In this document: one piece after another, positions 1 through 7,053 of the stretch
Numbering within the stretch: position 1 is the stretch's first letter
How the letters are laid out: every line of letters starts with the position of its first letter
Assembly (NCBI GenBank): GCA_029263555.1
Contig: JAJUFW010000136.1
Span: 1-7,402, forward strand
Reading direction: 5' to 3'
Source of the DNA: Alphaproteobacteria bacterium
GTDB lineage: Bacteria; Pseudomonadota; Alphaproteobacteria; DSM-16000; Inquilinaceae
Length of the DNA stretch: 7,402 nucleotides
Made by a program: the position numbers and the translations under genes
Notes under the pieces: model-generated
The model's database searches: none
What the model was told of the DNA's origin: nothing
Seen by the model: the letters and a program-made list of their open reading frames with translations, nothing else

Positions 1-250
1 CCTTGGGCACGGCGGCGAGGTCGAACGGCAGGTCCGGCAGGGTGATGGAGCCCTGCGCCGGGTTGTACATGGCATTGAGCGTGTCGCCGATGACCTGCGG
101 CTGCTCGAAGATCTCCTTCGCCATGAAGTGGCGGTGCTCGCCCTTGCCGATGAGGGCGCCCGACAGCGCCGTCTGCCGCACCTCGCGCGCCACCGGCTGG
201 TCGTCGACGTCGTAGAAGGTGGCGCCTTCCAGCGTCAGCAGGCACTCGCT
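1..250 (-). pseudogene. glmS: Internal fragment of glutamine--fructose-6-phosphate aminotransferase (GlmS), truncated at both ends
   Basis: GlmS makes glucosamine-6-phosphate from fructose-6-phosphate and glutamine, the entry to UDP-GlcNAc and cell-wall synthesis. Read on the minus strand (codons 253-251 down to 4-2), this stretch is open to the window edge and gives GATFYDVDDQPV, then GKGEHRHFMAKEIFEQPQVI, then GDTLNAMY. The block RHFMAKEIFEQP matches the conserved segment linking the glutamine amidotransferase domain to the first SIS (isomerase) domain, around residues 230-300 of a roughly 605-residue enzyme. The coding sense runs toward the left edge, so the SIS domains would lie outside the window. 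The 5' side ends at about 245-260, where serA sequence on the other strand begins, so the whole amidotransferase domain and start codon are missing. Family assignment is firm. Whether the truncation is biological or an assembly join cannot be told from here. Confidence 0.85.
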
Positions 251-259
251 CATCAGCAG

Positions 260-490
260 TCCGAGCACATGCTGTTCGTCCGCAACGAGGACAAGCCGGG
301 CTTCATCGGCAATCTGGGCTCGGTCCTGGGCAAGGCCGGCATCAACATCGCGACCTTCCATCTCGGCCGCAAGGCCGCCGGGGGCGATGCGATCGCGCTG
401 GTCGCCGTCGACCAGCCCGTGACCGATGAACTGGTGCGCGAGGTCGCCGCCCTGCCGAGCGTCGTCCGCGTCCGCGCGCTCAGCTTCTGA
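260..490 (+). CDS. serA: D-3-phosphoglycerate dehydrogenase, C-terminal ACT domain only (5' truncated)
   Basis: SerA oxidises 3-phosphoglycerate to 3-phosphohydroxypyruvate, the first step of serine synthesis; its C-terminal ACT domain is a regulatory, usually serine-binding, module. The visible part starts at SEHMLFVRNEDKPGFIG (from about 260), continues through AGINIATFHLGRKAAGG and DAIALVAVDQPV, and ends VRVRALSF before TGA at 488-490. This is the typical alphaproteobacterial SerA tail of about 75 residues. Upstream in the same frame the reading frame stays open back to an ATG at 128, but the residues encoded there do not resemble SerA: they are the antisense of the glmS fragment. The catalytic and NAD-binding domains, about 450 residues, are therefore absent, and a 120-aa call from 128 would be a false hybrid. 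Position just upstream of hisZ fits the serA-hisZ-purA order I recall from Rhodospirillales. Confidence 0.85.
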   Translation, partial: SEHMLFVRNEDKPGFIGNLGSVLGKAGINIATFHLGRKAAGGDAIALVAVDQPVTDELVREVAALPSVVRVRALSF

Positions 491-503
491 CCGGCTTCGG
501 TCT

Positions 504-535
504 TCCCCTTCCCGTCCGGCCGGGCGGGAAGGGGA
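504..535 (+). terminator. Strong GC-rich hairpin after serA
   Basis: A 10-bp perfect inverted repeat, CCCCTTCCCG at 505-514 and CGGGAAGGGG at 525-534, extends inward by a T-G wobble and two G-C pairs and outward by one T-A pair. The result is a 14-bp stem with a GGCC loop at 518-521. It starts 14 bases after the serA stop. No T-run follows (the next bases are tcccggg), so it may be a terminator lacking the U-tract, or a 3'-end stabilising hairpin. It separates serA from hisZ. Confidence 0.6.
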
Positions 536-580
536 TCCCGGGCGGCGCAGGCCGTTCGCCATTCCGGCCCAGAACTTCTG

Positions 581-609
581 TTGATTCGCGCGCGTCACCG
601 CCATAGCTT
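581..609 (+). promoter_or_regulatory. Possible hisZ promoter giving a near-leaderless transcript
   Basis: TTGATT at 581-586 and TAGCTT at 604-609 are separated by exactly 17 bases and resemble a sigma-70-type -35 and -10 (four and three matches to consensus). Transcription would begin near 615-617, only a few bases before the likely hisZ ATG at 620. No Shine-Dalgarno sequence is seen before that ATG, which fits a leaderless start. The -10 match is weak, so this is tentative. Confidence 0.25.
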
Positions 610-619
610 GGCTGCCGCC

Positions 620-1786
620 ATGAACGACCGCGCCGCCGATCCCATCAAGCTTCACCGGGCCCTGCTGCCGCAGGGCTTCCACGACGTGCTGCCGCCGGAG
701 GCCGCGCATGAGGCCGCGGTCGTCGAGCGGCTGGTGTCGCTCATGGCGCTTCGCGGATACGACCGCGTGAAGCCGCCACTCGTCGAGTTCGAGGAGACGC
801 TGCTGGGCGGCGTCGGCGCCGCCATGGCTCGCGAGACCTTCCGTCTCATGGACCCGATCAGCCAGCGGATGATGGGCGTGCGCGCGGACATGACGCTGCA
901 GATCGCCCGGATCGCCGGCTCCCGGCTGCGGAACGCTCCCCGGCCGCTCCGTCTCGGCTATGCCGGGCAGGTGCTGCAGGTCAAGGGCACCCAGCTCCGC
1001 CCCGAACGCCAGTTCGCCCAGGTCGGGGCCGAGCTGATCGGTTCGGCCGAGCCCACGGCCGACGCCGAGGTCGCCGTGATGGCCGCCCAGGCGCTGGCCG
1101 AGATCGGGGTGAAGCGGCTGTCACTGGATCTGAACGCGCCGACCCTCGTGCCCGTCTTTCTTCGCGCCGTCGGCGCCTCGGAGGAAGAGGCGGTGGGCCT
1201 GCGCCGGGCGCTCGACCGCAAGGACGCCTCCCGCATCGCCCAGATCGACGGGCCGGTCGCAGGCATCCTCGGCCGTCTGATGGCGGCCTCCGGCCCCGCT
1301 GCGGCGGCGCTTGCCGCGGTCGAGGGCATCGACCTGCCGGCCGAGGCGGCGGCGGAGCTCGAACGCCTGGCGGAGGTCGTCCGGCTCGTCCGGGAGGAGG
1401 CGCCGGACCTGCGCGTGACCGTCGATTTCGTCGAGCACCGGGGCTTCGAATACCACACCGGCGTCAGCTTCACCCTGTTCGCCCGGGGCGTCCGGGGCGA
1501 GCTCGGGCGCGGCGGACGGTACGACACGGCCGACGGGGAACCCGCGACCGGAATGACCCTGTTCATGGACAGCGTGCTCCGCGCCCTGCCGCCGGCCGAG
1601 GCGCCGGCCCGGGTCTTCGCCCCGGTCGGCACGGACCGAAACGAGGTGCGGGCGCTGCGCGAAGCCGGTTGGGTCGTCGTGCCCGGGCTTGCTCCGGTGC
1701 CGGACGATCGGGCGGAAGCCCGGCGCCTCGGCTGCACCCATCTTCTTCAGGGCGGATCGCCCGTTCCCATCATCGAGGATCGTTGA
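620..1786 (+). CDS. hisZ: ATP phosphoribosyltransferase regulatory subunit HisZ
   Basis: HisZ is a catalytically inactive histidyl-tRNA synthetase paralogue that binds the short form of HisG and is needed for the first step of histidine synthesis (ATP plus PRPP). The 388-residue product has the class II synthetase-like core: QGFHDVLPPEA (18-28), FRLMDPISQRMMGVRADM (74-91), QLRPERQFAQVGAELIG (125-141), GFEYHTGVSF (275-284) and GRGGRYD (296-302). The C-terminal anticodon-binding domain of a true HisRS is missing, and the length matches HisZ. I chose ATG at 620 because LLPQGFHDVLPPEA then lies about 15 residues from the N-terminus, as in relatives. An upstream in-frame TTG at 581 would add 13 unconserved residues. 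Neither start has a clear ribosome binding site. hisG is not in the window, so this HisZ must act with a partner encoded elsewhere. purA follows three bases after the stop. Confidence 0.93.
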   Translation: MNDRAADPIKLHRALLPQGFHDVLPPEAAHEAAVVERLVSLMALRGYDRVKPPLVEFEETLLGGVGAAMARETFRLMDPISQRMMGVRADMTLQIARIAGSRLRNAPRPLRLGYAGQVLQVKGTQLRPERQFAQVGAELIGSAEPTADAEVAVMAAQALAEIGVKRLSLDLNAPTLVPVFLRAVGASEEEAVGLRRALDRKDASRIAQIDGPVAGILGRLMAASGPAAAALAAVEGIDLPAEAAAELERLAEVVRLVREEAPDLRVTVDFVEHRGFEYHTGVSFTLFARGVRGELGRGGRYDTADGEPATGMTLFMDSVLRALPPAEAPARVFAPVGTDRNEVRALREAGWVVVPGLAPVPDDRAEARRLGCTHLLQGGSPVPIIEDR

Positions 1787-1789
1787 GAA

Positions 1790-3082
<1,293 letters not shown>

Positions 3083-3102
3083 TTCCCCGAGCCCGGGCGT
3101 CA

Positions 3103-3117
3103 TTAACGATTCGTTTG
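3103..3117 (+). promoter_or_regulatory. Candidate CtrA-like binding site
   Basis: TTAACGATTCGTTTG has the layout TTAA, seven bases, TTTG. CtrA, the alphaproteobacterial cell-cycle response regulator, binds TTAA-N7-TTAA, and the common extended form TTAACCAT fits here with one change. The second half-site is degenerate (TTTG for TTAA). It lies in the purA to pseudokinase gap, 52 bases before the start codon, where an operator for the downstream pair would be expected. No convincing -35/-10 pair was found beside it. Confidence 0.35.
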
Positions 3118-3131
3118 CCTGATCGCGCGTA

Positions 3132-3158
3132 GGGAAAAAGAGTACATTCCTTTTTCTC
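3132..3158 (+). repeat. A/T-rich inverted repeat just upstream of the pseudokinase start
   Basis: GAAAAAG at 3134-3140 and CTTTTTC at 3150-3156 are perfect complements around a 9-base loop, and one G-T and one G-C pair extend the stem outward. It is strikingly A/T-rich in this GC-rich sequence. It ends four bases before the GGGAG ribosome site at 3162-3166. It could be a weak terminator for purA, a leader hairpin close to the ribosome site, or a protein-binding dyad; the sequence does not decide. Confidence 0.4.
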
Positions 3159-3168
3159 GGCGGGAGCA

Positions 3169-5346
3169 ATGGCGCCATCCGATCTAGCGAGCCTTCTGGC
3201 CGGTACGGCGGACGGGAAGTCGTCCGCCGCAGCTTCGCCCGCGCCAGCGGGTTCTCCGCCGGATCTCGGCCTCGAGACGCAGCTGAAGCCCGAACAGGTG
3301 CCGGTGGAAGAGGGGCCAGGAATCGGGGCCGCGCCCCTTGCGGCGCATCCTCTCCATGACGCGCCGGTCCTGATCGGGGGGCGGTACGAGGTGCTCACCG
3401 ACGCGCCTCTTCCCGACCTGTCGAGCCCGACGGCCGACGCCTATGCCGCCCGGGTGCAGGACGCGGCGAAAAGCGACTATTGCGCCTATGTGGTCCGGTC
3501 CGGCCTCCCGGCCCGGACCGACATCTTCGGGGCGCTGAGAAGCGTCGAATCGCCGTCCGTGATGCGGCTGGTCGACTACGCCGTCGTCTATTGGCCGCCC
3601 GACGGGGAATGCCGCCCGGTCATCCTGTTCGAGCTGCCGAACGGCGGCCGCCTGGTGCGGTCGCTGAAGCAGGGCCGCCAGCCGCTGACCGAGGATCAGG
3701 TCACGCGGAACGTGATCCTGCCGATCATGTCGGCCTTGAAGGAGCTCAAGACCCGTCGCGTCTTCCACGGCACCATCAATCCGACCAATCTTTTCGTCCA
3801 CGAACGGGGCGGCAGCTCGGCCGTTCAGCTCGGCGAATGCCTGACCGCCCCCGCCGGCTACAACCAGCCGGCCTTCTTCGAGACGATCGAACGCGGCATG
3901 GCGATGCCGTCGGGGCGCGGCAACGGCACGATCGCGGACGATCTCTACGCGCTCGGCGCGACCGTGCTCTATCTGGTCCAGGGCAGCAATCCGTTGGCCG
4001 AGCGGGATGCAGAGAGCGTCGTCGCCGCCAAGATCGAGAAGGGCAGCTTCGCCGCGATGAGCGGCGATTCGCGCTTGCCGCTCGGGATGGTGGAGCCCCT
4101 GCGCGGTCTCCTGATGGACGATCCGCAGCAGCGCTGGACGCTGGAGGACCTCGACCTCTGGGTCAGCGGCCGCCGGCTGAGCCCCAAGCAGTCCCAGCCG
4201 CCCAAGCGGGCGCCCCGGCCGTTAAGCTTCGCCGGCAACGACTATTGGAACGCGCGGTCCGTCGGCGTCAGCCTCACCGCTTCGCCCTTTGCCGGCAACG
4301 CCCTGGTGGAGAGCGGCGAACTGGACAACTGGCTGCGCCGCAGCCTGGACGACGAGGCGGTCGCGAACCGTGTCGCAGAGGCGGTCCGGTCGGCGTCCGC
4401 CGGCCGCGGCGGCTCGCCGGAGGAGCGGCGCATTGCCCGCGTCGCCATGGCGCTCGATCCCAGCGCCCCGATCCGGTACCGCGGACGGGCCGTCATGCCG
4501 GAAGGGATCGGCGGCGCGTTGGCCGAGGCGATGATCACCGGATCCGGCGCACAGGAGATCGCGGAGATCATCACCGGCCAGCTGCCGATGTTCTGGGTGA
4601 ACGTCCAACAGACCGTCCGGTCGGACCACATCCCGATCGCCCGCACCTTCGACATGATGAGGGCGCATCTGGAGCGGGCGGAGCCCGGCTTCGGGCTGGA
4701 GCGCTGCCTTTACGAGCTGAACCCCTCGATGCCCTGCCTCAGCCCGATGCTGGCCGGGCGCTACATCCTCGAGCTGGACGAGCTGCTGCGCGCGCTCGAG
4801 GAAATCGCCGGCTCGCCGGACCGGCCGCGGGATCCCGTCGACCGGCACGTAGCCGCCTTCATCCTGGCGCGCCGCGGGACCCTGGAGGACGCCCCGATGG
4901 TCGGCCTCCTGAGCCAGGACGAACGGCATCGTGCGACGGCGCTCCTGACCATATTCTGCGAGCTTCAGGCTTTGACCCGGGTCGTTCCGCTACCGAAGCT
5001 TTGCGCCTGGATCGCCGAGACGCTGGAGCCCGCCGTCGCGCGCTTCAACAGCCGCACGGTCCGCGAGCGCATGGCCGAGGAGATGAAGAAGCAGGCGGCG
5101 ACGGGGGTGTTCAAGAACCTCTACACCCTGGTCCAGAACCAGAACCTGGCCGCCCGCGACGCCACCGCCTTCCAGATGGCCCGGCGCGAATTCGCCCGGA
5201 TCACCCGCGACCTGGCCGTGCGCGAGGAGGAGCTCGAGACCAGGGAGGAGGTCGCCCGGTCGCTCGGGCGGCAACTCGCGGCCGTGGCCGCAAGCGTTCT
5301 ATCGGCCGCCATTCTTGTCGGCATCGTGTTGACCCAGACCGGTTGA
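3169..5346 (+). CDS. Tail-anchored pseudokinase-like protein with uncharacterised helical C-terminal region
   Basis: The 725-residue product is not one I can name. Residues 1-65 are rich in Pro, Ala and Gly and look disordered. Residues about 70-335 have the outline of a Ser/Thr protein kinase: an N-lobe from GGRYEVL (70-76), a strand-like VILFELPNGG (151-160), a catalytic-loop equivalent FHGTINPTNLFV (199-210), the helix-F motif ADDLYALGATVLYLV (256-270) and QQRWTLEDL (320-328). Catalytic residues are lost: no glycine-rich loop, no clear VAIK lysine, HRDLKxxN reads HGTINPTN (catalytic Asp and Lys gone, Asn207 kept), and DFG reads LGE (221-223). Activity is therefore unlikely. Residues 350-660 are mostly helical with no domain I recognise. 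Residues 668-700 are charged and possibly coiled coil, and 701-722 form one hydrophobic helix with almost nothing after it. There is no signal peptide, so a tail anchor with the rest in the cytoplasm is inferred. GGGAG sits two bases before the ATG. It is likely co-transcribed with the next gene. Confidence 0.85.
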   Translation: MAPSDLASLLAGTADGKSSAAASPAPAGSPPDLGLETQLKPEQVPVEEGPGIGAAPLAAHPLHDAPVLIGGRYEVLTDAPLPDLSSPTADAYAARVQDAAKSDYCAYVVRSGLPARTDIFGALRSVESPSVMRLVDYAVVYWPPDGECRPVILFELPNGGRLVRSLKQGRQPLTEDQVTRNVILPIMSALKELKTRRVFHGTINPTNLFVHERGGSSAVQLGECLTAPAGYNQPAFFETIERGMAMPSGRGNGTIADDLYALGATVLYLVQGSNPLAERDAESVVAAKIEKGSFAAMSGDSRLPLGMVEPLRGLLMDDPQQRWTLEDLDLWVSGRRLSPKQSQPPKRAPRPLSFAGNDYWNARSVGVSLTASPFAGNALVESGELDNWLRRSLDDEAVANRVAEAVRSASAGRGGSPEERRIARVAMALDPSAPIRYRGRAVMPEGIGGALAEAMITGSGAQEIAEIITGQLPMFWVNVQQTVRSDHIPIARTFDMMRAHLERAEPGFGLERCLYELNPSMPCLSPMLAGRYILELDELLRALEEIAGSPDRPRDPVDRHVAAFILARRGTLEDAPMVGLLSQDERHRATALLTIFCELQALTRVVPLPKLCAWIAETLEPAVARFNSRTVRERMAEEMKKQAATGVFKNLYTLVQNQNLAARDATAFQMARREFARITRDLAVREEELETREEVARSLGRQLAAVAASVLSAAILVGIVLTQTG

Positions 5347-5353
5347 GATTCCC

Positions 5354-5938
5354 ATGGCTCCACCCGCCCGCCTCAATCAGACCGGAGCACGCCCGGCGCT
5401 CGGCGCCCTGAAGCCGACGCCCGTCGACGACTTCCAGCGCCGCCGCCAGCGCAGCACCCGGATATCCTGGATCATCGCGCTTGCGCTTCTGCCGGCGGCC
5501 CTTTTCGCCATGCCGACCGCGATCCTGTTCACCATCGGCATGATTCCGACGATGGTCGCGCTGGTGATCGACCGGGATCCCGAGAAATATGCGGCCGTCA
5601 CCGTCGGCAGCCTCAATTTCTGCGGCGTCATGCCCGCGGCCATCTCCCTGTGGCAGAGCGGGCACACGATCGACCGGGCGACGACGCTGCTGCTCGGCCC
5701 GTTCAACCTCTTGTGGATCCTGCTGGGGGCGGCCGCCGGTTGGCTGGTCTATTTCGCCGTGCCGCCGCTGGTCTCGATGACGATCGGGATCAAGGCAAAG
5801 GCGGAGATCGAGCGCCTGGGCAAACGGCAGCAGGAACTGATCCAGGAATGGGGCGAGGCGGTCATGACGCTGGATGACGGGCTGGCCGGCGTTCCCCATC
5901 CGCCGGCACGCCCGGTTCCCGGCGCGCACCAGAACTGA
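5354..5938 (+). CDS. Small polytopic membrane protein of unknown function
   Basis: I do not recognise this 194-residue product. The first 36 residues are polar and end in the basic stretch RRRQRSTR (29-36), predicting a cytoplasmic N-terminus. Hydrophobic segments follow at about 37-72 (long enough for a tight pair of helices around AMPTA), 79-100 and 111-140. The even or odd number of spans is uncertain; four would leave the C-terminus inside. Residues 143-172 form a charged, probably amphipathic helix (AKAEIERLGKRQQELIQEWG), and the last 20 are Pro-rich. It starts seven bases after the pseudokinase stop with only a weak ribosome site, so translational coupling is likely. Pairing with a tail-anchored cytoplasmic protein suggests a membrane complex, with the charged helix as a possible contact. 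That is inference. Confidence 0.85.
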   Translation: MAPPARLNQTGARPALGALKPTPVDDFQRRRQRSTRISWIIALALLPAALFAMPTAILFTIGMIPTMVALVIDRDPEKYAAVTVGSLNFCGVMPAAISLWQSGHTIDRATTLLLGPFNLLWILLGAAAGWLVYFAVPPLVSMTIGIKAKAEIERLGKRQQELIQEWGEAVMTLDDGLAGVPHPPARPVPGAHQN

Positions 5939-5955
5939 CGCCCCGGGCTTCGGGT

Positions 5956-5987
5956 GCGGCCGCGGGGCCCCGGCCCATGGCGGCCGC
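5956..5987. repeat. Paired GCGGCCGC palindromes between convergent genes
   Basis: Two identical copies of the self-complementary octamer GCGGCCGC lie at 5956-5963 and 5980-5987, 24 bases apart. The 16 bases between them contain GGGGCCCC. A transcript from either strand could fold an 8-bp GC stem. The second copy overlaps the last base of the rpoH stop codon. Lying between two convergent genes, it may act as a bidirectional terminator, but neither side has a T-run, so this is weak. Confidence 0.35.
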
Positions 5988-6868
5988 TAATTCGCGAGGC
6001 GCTCCTCGATCGCGGCGTTGCGGATCGCCTTCTGCAGCTTCTCGAAGGCCCGGACCTCGATCTGGCGCACCCGCTCGCGGCTGATGCCGTATTGCTGGGA
6101 CAGGTCTTCGAGCGTCGTCGGATTGTCGCGCAGCCGGCGCTCCGCCAGGATGTGGCGCTCGCGATCGTTCAGGTGCTTCATCGCGTTCTTCAGAAGCTCC
6201 CGCCGCTTGCTCAGCTCCTCCCGGTCGGCCAGCCGGATCTCCTGGTTCTCGTTCTCGTCGATCAGCCAGTCCTGCCACTCGCCCTCGCTGTCGGCGCGCA
6301 AGGGAGCGTTCAGGCTGTGATCCGGGCTCGCCAGCCGGCGGTTCATGTTGATCACGTCCTGCTCGGGTACGTCGAGCTGCGTGGCGATCTGCTTCACCGT
6401 TTCCGGCGGCAGGTCGCCGTCGTCGATCGCCTGAAGCTGGCCCTTCAGCTTGCGCAGGTTGAAGAACAGCTTCTTCTGCGCGGCCGTGGTGCCCATCTTC
6501 ACGAGCGACCAGGAATGCAGGATGTATTCCTGGATCGCCGCCCGGATCCACCACATGGCATAGGTGGCGAGGCGGAAGCCGCGCTCGGGCTCGAACTTCT
6601 TGACGGCCTGCATGAGGCCGACATTGCCTTCGGAAATGACCTCGCCGATCGGCAGGCCATAACCGCGATAGCCCATGGCGATCTTGGCCACGAGACGCAG
6701 ATGGCTGGTCACGAGCTTGTGCGCGGCGCCGGTGTCCTCATGCTCATGATAGCGCTTGGCGAGCATGTACTCTTCCTGCGGCTGAAGCATGGGGAAGCGG
6801 CGGATTTCTTCGAGATAGCGGGAGAGCCCGCCTTCTCCGGAAACGATGCTGGGTAGTGTCTGGGCCAT
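5987..6868 (-). CDS. rpoH: RNA polymerase heat-shock sigma factor RpoH (sigma-32)
   Basis: RpoH directs core RNA polymerase to heat-shock promoters for chaperones and proteases. The 293-residue product has the sigma-70 family order: region 1.2/2.1 (LSRYLEEIRRFPML, 15-28), region 2.1-2.2 (HLRLVAKIAMGYRGYGLPIG, 56-75), region 2.3-2.4 (FRLATYAMWWIRAAIQEYI, 98-116), then QKKLFFNLRKLK (131-142). That last segment is the RpoH box that separates sigma-32 from the housekeeping sigma factor. Region 4.2 is the helix-turn-helix LEDLSQQYGISRERVRQIE (253-271). Start choice: the ATG at 6868 gives MAQTLPSIV and has a strong GGAGGG at 6880-6875, six bases upstream. An in-frame ATG at 6943 would add 25 unconserved residues and lacks a ribosome site. 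It is read from the minus strand, convergent with the 194-aa membrane protein and downstream of an RluD-type gene, a neighbourhood I recall as common in alphaproteobacteria. A second rpoH elsewhere cannot be excluded. Confidence 0.97.
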   Translation of the reverse strand: MAQTLPSIVSGEGGLSRYLEEIRRFPMLQPQEEYMLAKRYHEHEDTGAAHKLVTSHLRLVAKIAMGYRGYGLPIGEVISEGNVGLMQAVKKFEPERGFRLATYAMWWIRAAIQEYILHSWSLVKMGTTAAQKKLFFNLRKLKGQLQAIDDGDLPPETVKQIATQLDVPEQDVINMNRRLASPDHSLNAPLRADSEGEWQDWLIDENENQEIRLADREELSKRRELLKNAMKHLNDRERHILAERRLRDNPTTLEDLSQQYGISRERVRQIEVRAFEKLQKAIRNAAIEERLAN

Positions 6869-6874
6869 GAAGCG

Positions 6875-6880
6875 CCCTCC
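6875..6880 (-). promoter_or_regulatory. rpoH ribosome binding site
   Basis: GGAGGG on the minus strand, six bases before the ATG at 6868-6866. It is the best Shine-Dalgarno match in the window and settles the rpoH start. Confidence 0.8.
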
Positions 6881-6960
6881 CTCATCTTGCGTGTTCTGCC
6901 CCCAAGGATGGCGGGCATCCGGCGCAGCCGCTTTTCGGCGCACAACGCCCTCCGACCGTT

Positions 6961-6988
6961 AATATAGGTGTCTTTGCGGCGAAATCAC
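6961..6988 (-). promoter_or_regulatory. Candidate sigma-70-type promoter for rpoH
   Basis: On the minus strand TATATT (6966-6961) is a good -10. GTGATT (6988-6983), keeping the central TGA of the -35 consensus, lies 16 bases upstream. Transcription would start near 6953, leaving a leader of about 85 bases before the rpoH ATG. A 10-base near-palindrome, TGTGTTCACA (7002-6993), is centred about 43 bases upstream of that start, a position used by activators that touch polymerase. I saw no convincing sigma-32 promoter on this strand. Confidence 0.45.
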
Positions 6989-7053
6989 GATCTGTGAACA
7001 CATGAAACAGTGTGTCGCGCAGGCTTGAACAGCGGGCGCAACCTTCGTGATTT
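6982..7053. repeat. 9-bp perfect inverted repeat flanking the rpoH upstream region
   Basis: AAATCACGA at 6982-6990 and TCGTGATTT at 7045-7053 are perfect complements separated by 54 bases. The left arm overlaps the putative rpoH -35 element and the right arm overlaps the stop codon of the upstream pseudouridine synthase gene. Between them on the minus strand lie three TGTT(T)CA copies, at 7031-7026, 7009-7003 and 7000-6995. No function is established. Confidence 0.4.

Noticed and set aside
128..262. N-terminal 45 residues of a 120-aa open frame ending in the SerA ACT domain
   Set aside because: These codons are the antisense of the glmS fragment and do not resemble SerA; the open frame is accidental.
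3115..3148. TTGCCT and TACATT as a promoter for the pseudokinase gene
   Set aside because: The 22-base spacing is too long for a sigma-70-type promoter.
3480..5411. 643-residue open frame on the plus strand overlapping the pseudokinase gene
   Set aside because: It is an alternate-frame shadow, very rich in Arg, Gly, Pro and Ala. The 3169-5346 frame has a ribosome site, kinase-like motifs and a membrane anchor.
5862..6554. 230-residue minus-strand open frame overlapping rpoH and the membrane gene
   Set aside because: It is out of frame with rpoH on the same strand, low in complexity, and crosses a convergent gene boundary.
5954..6856. 300-residue open frame on the plus strand opposite rpoH
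   Set aside because: It is antisense to the clearly identified rpoH and is a Leu/Gln/Arg-rich shadow without domain features.
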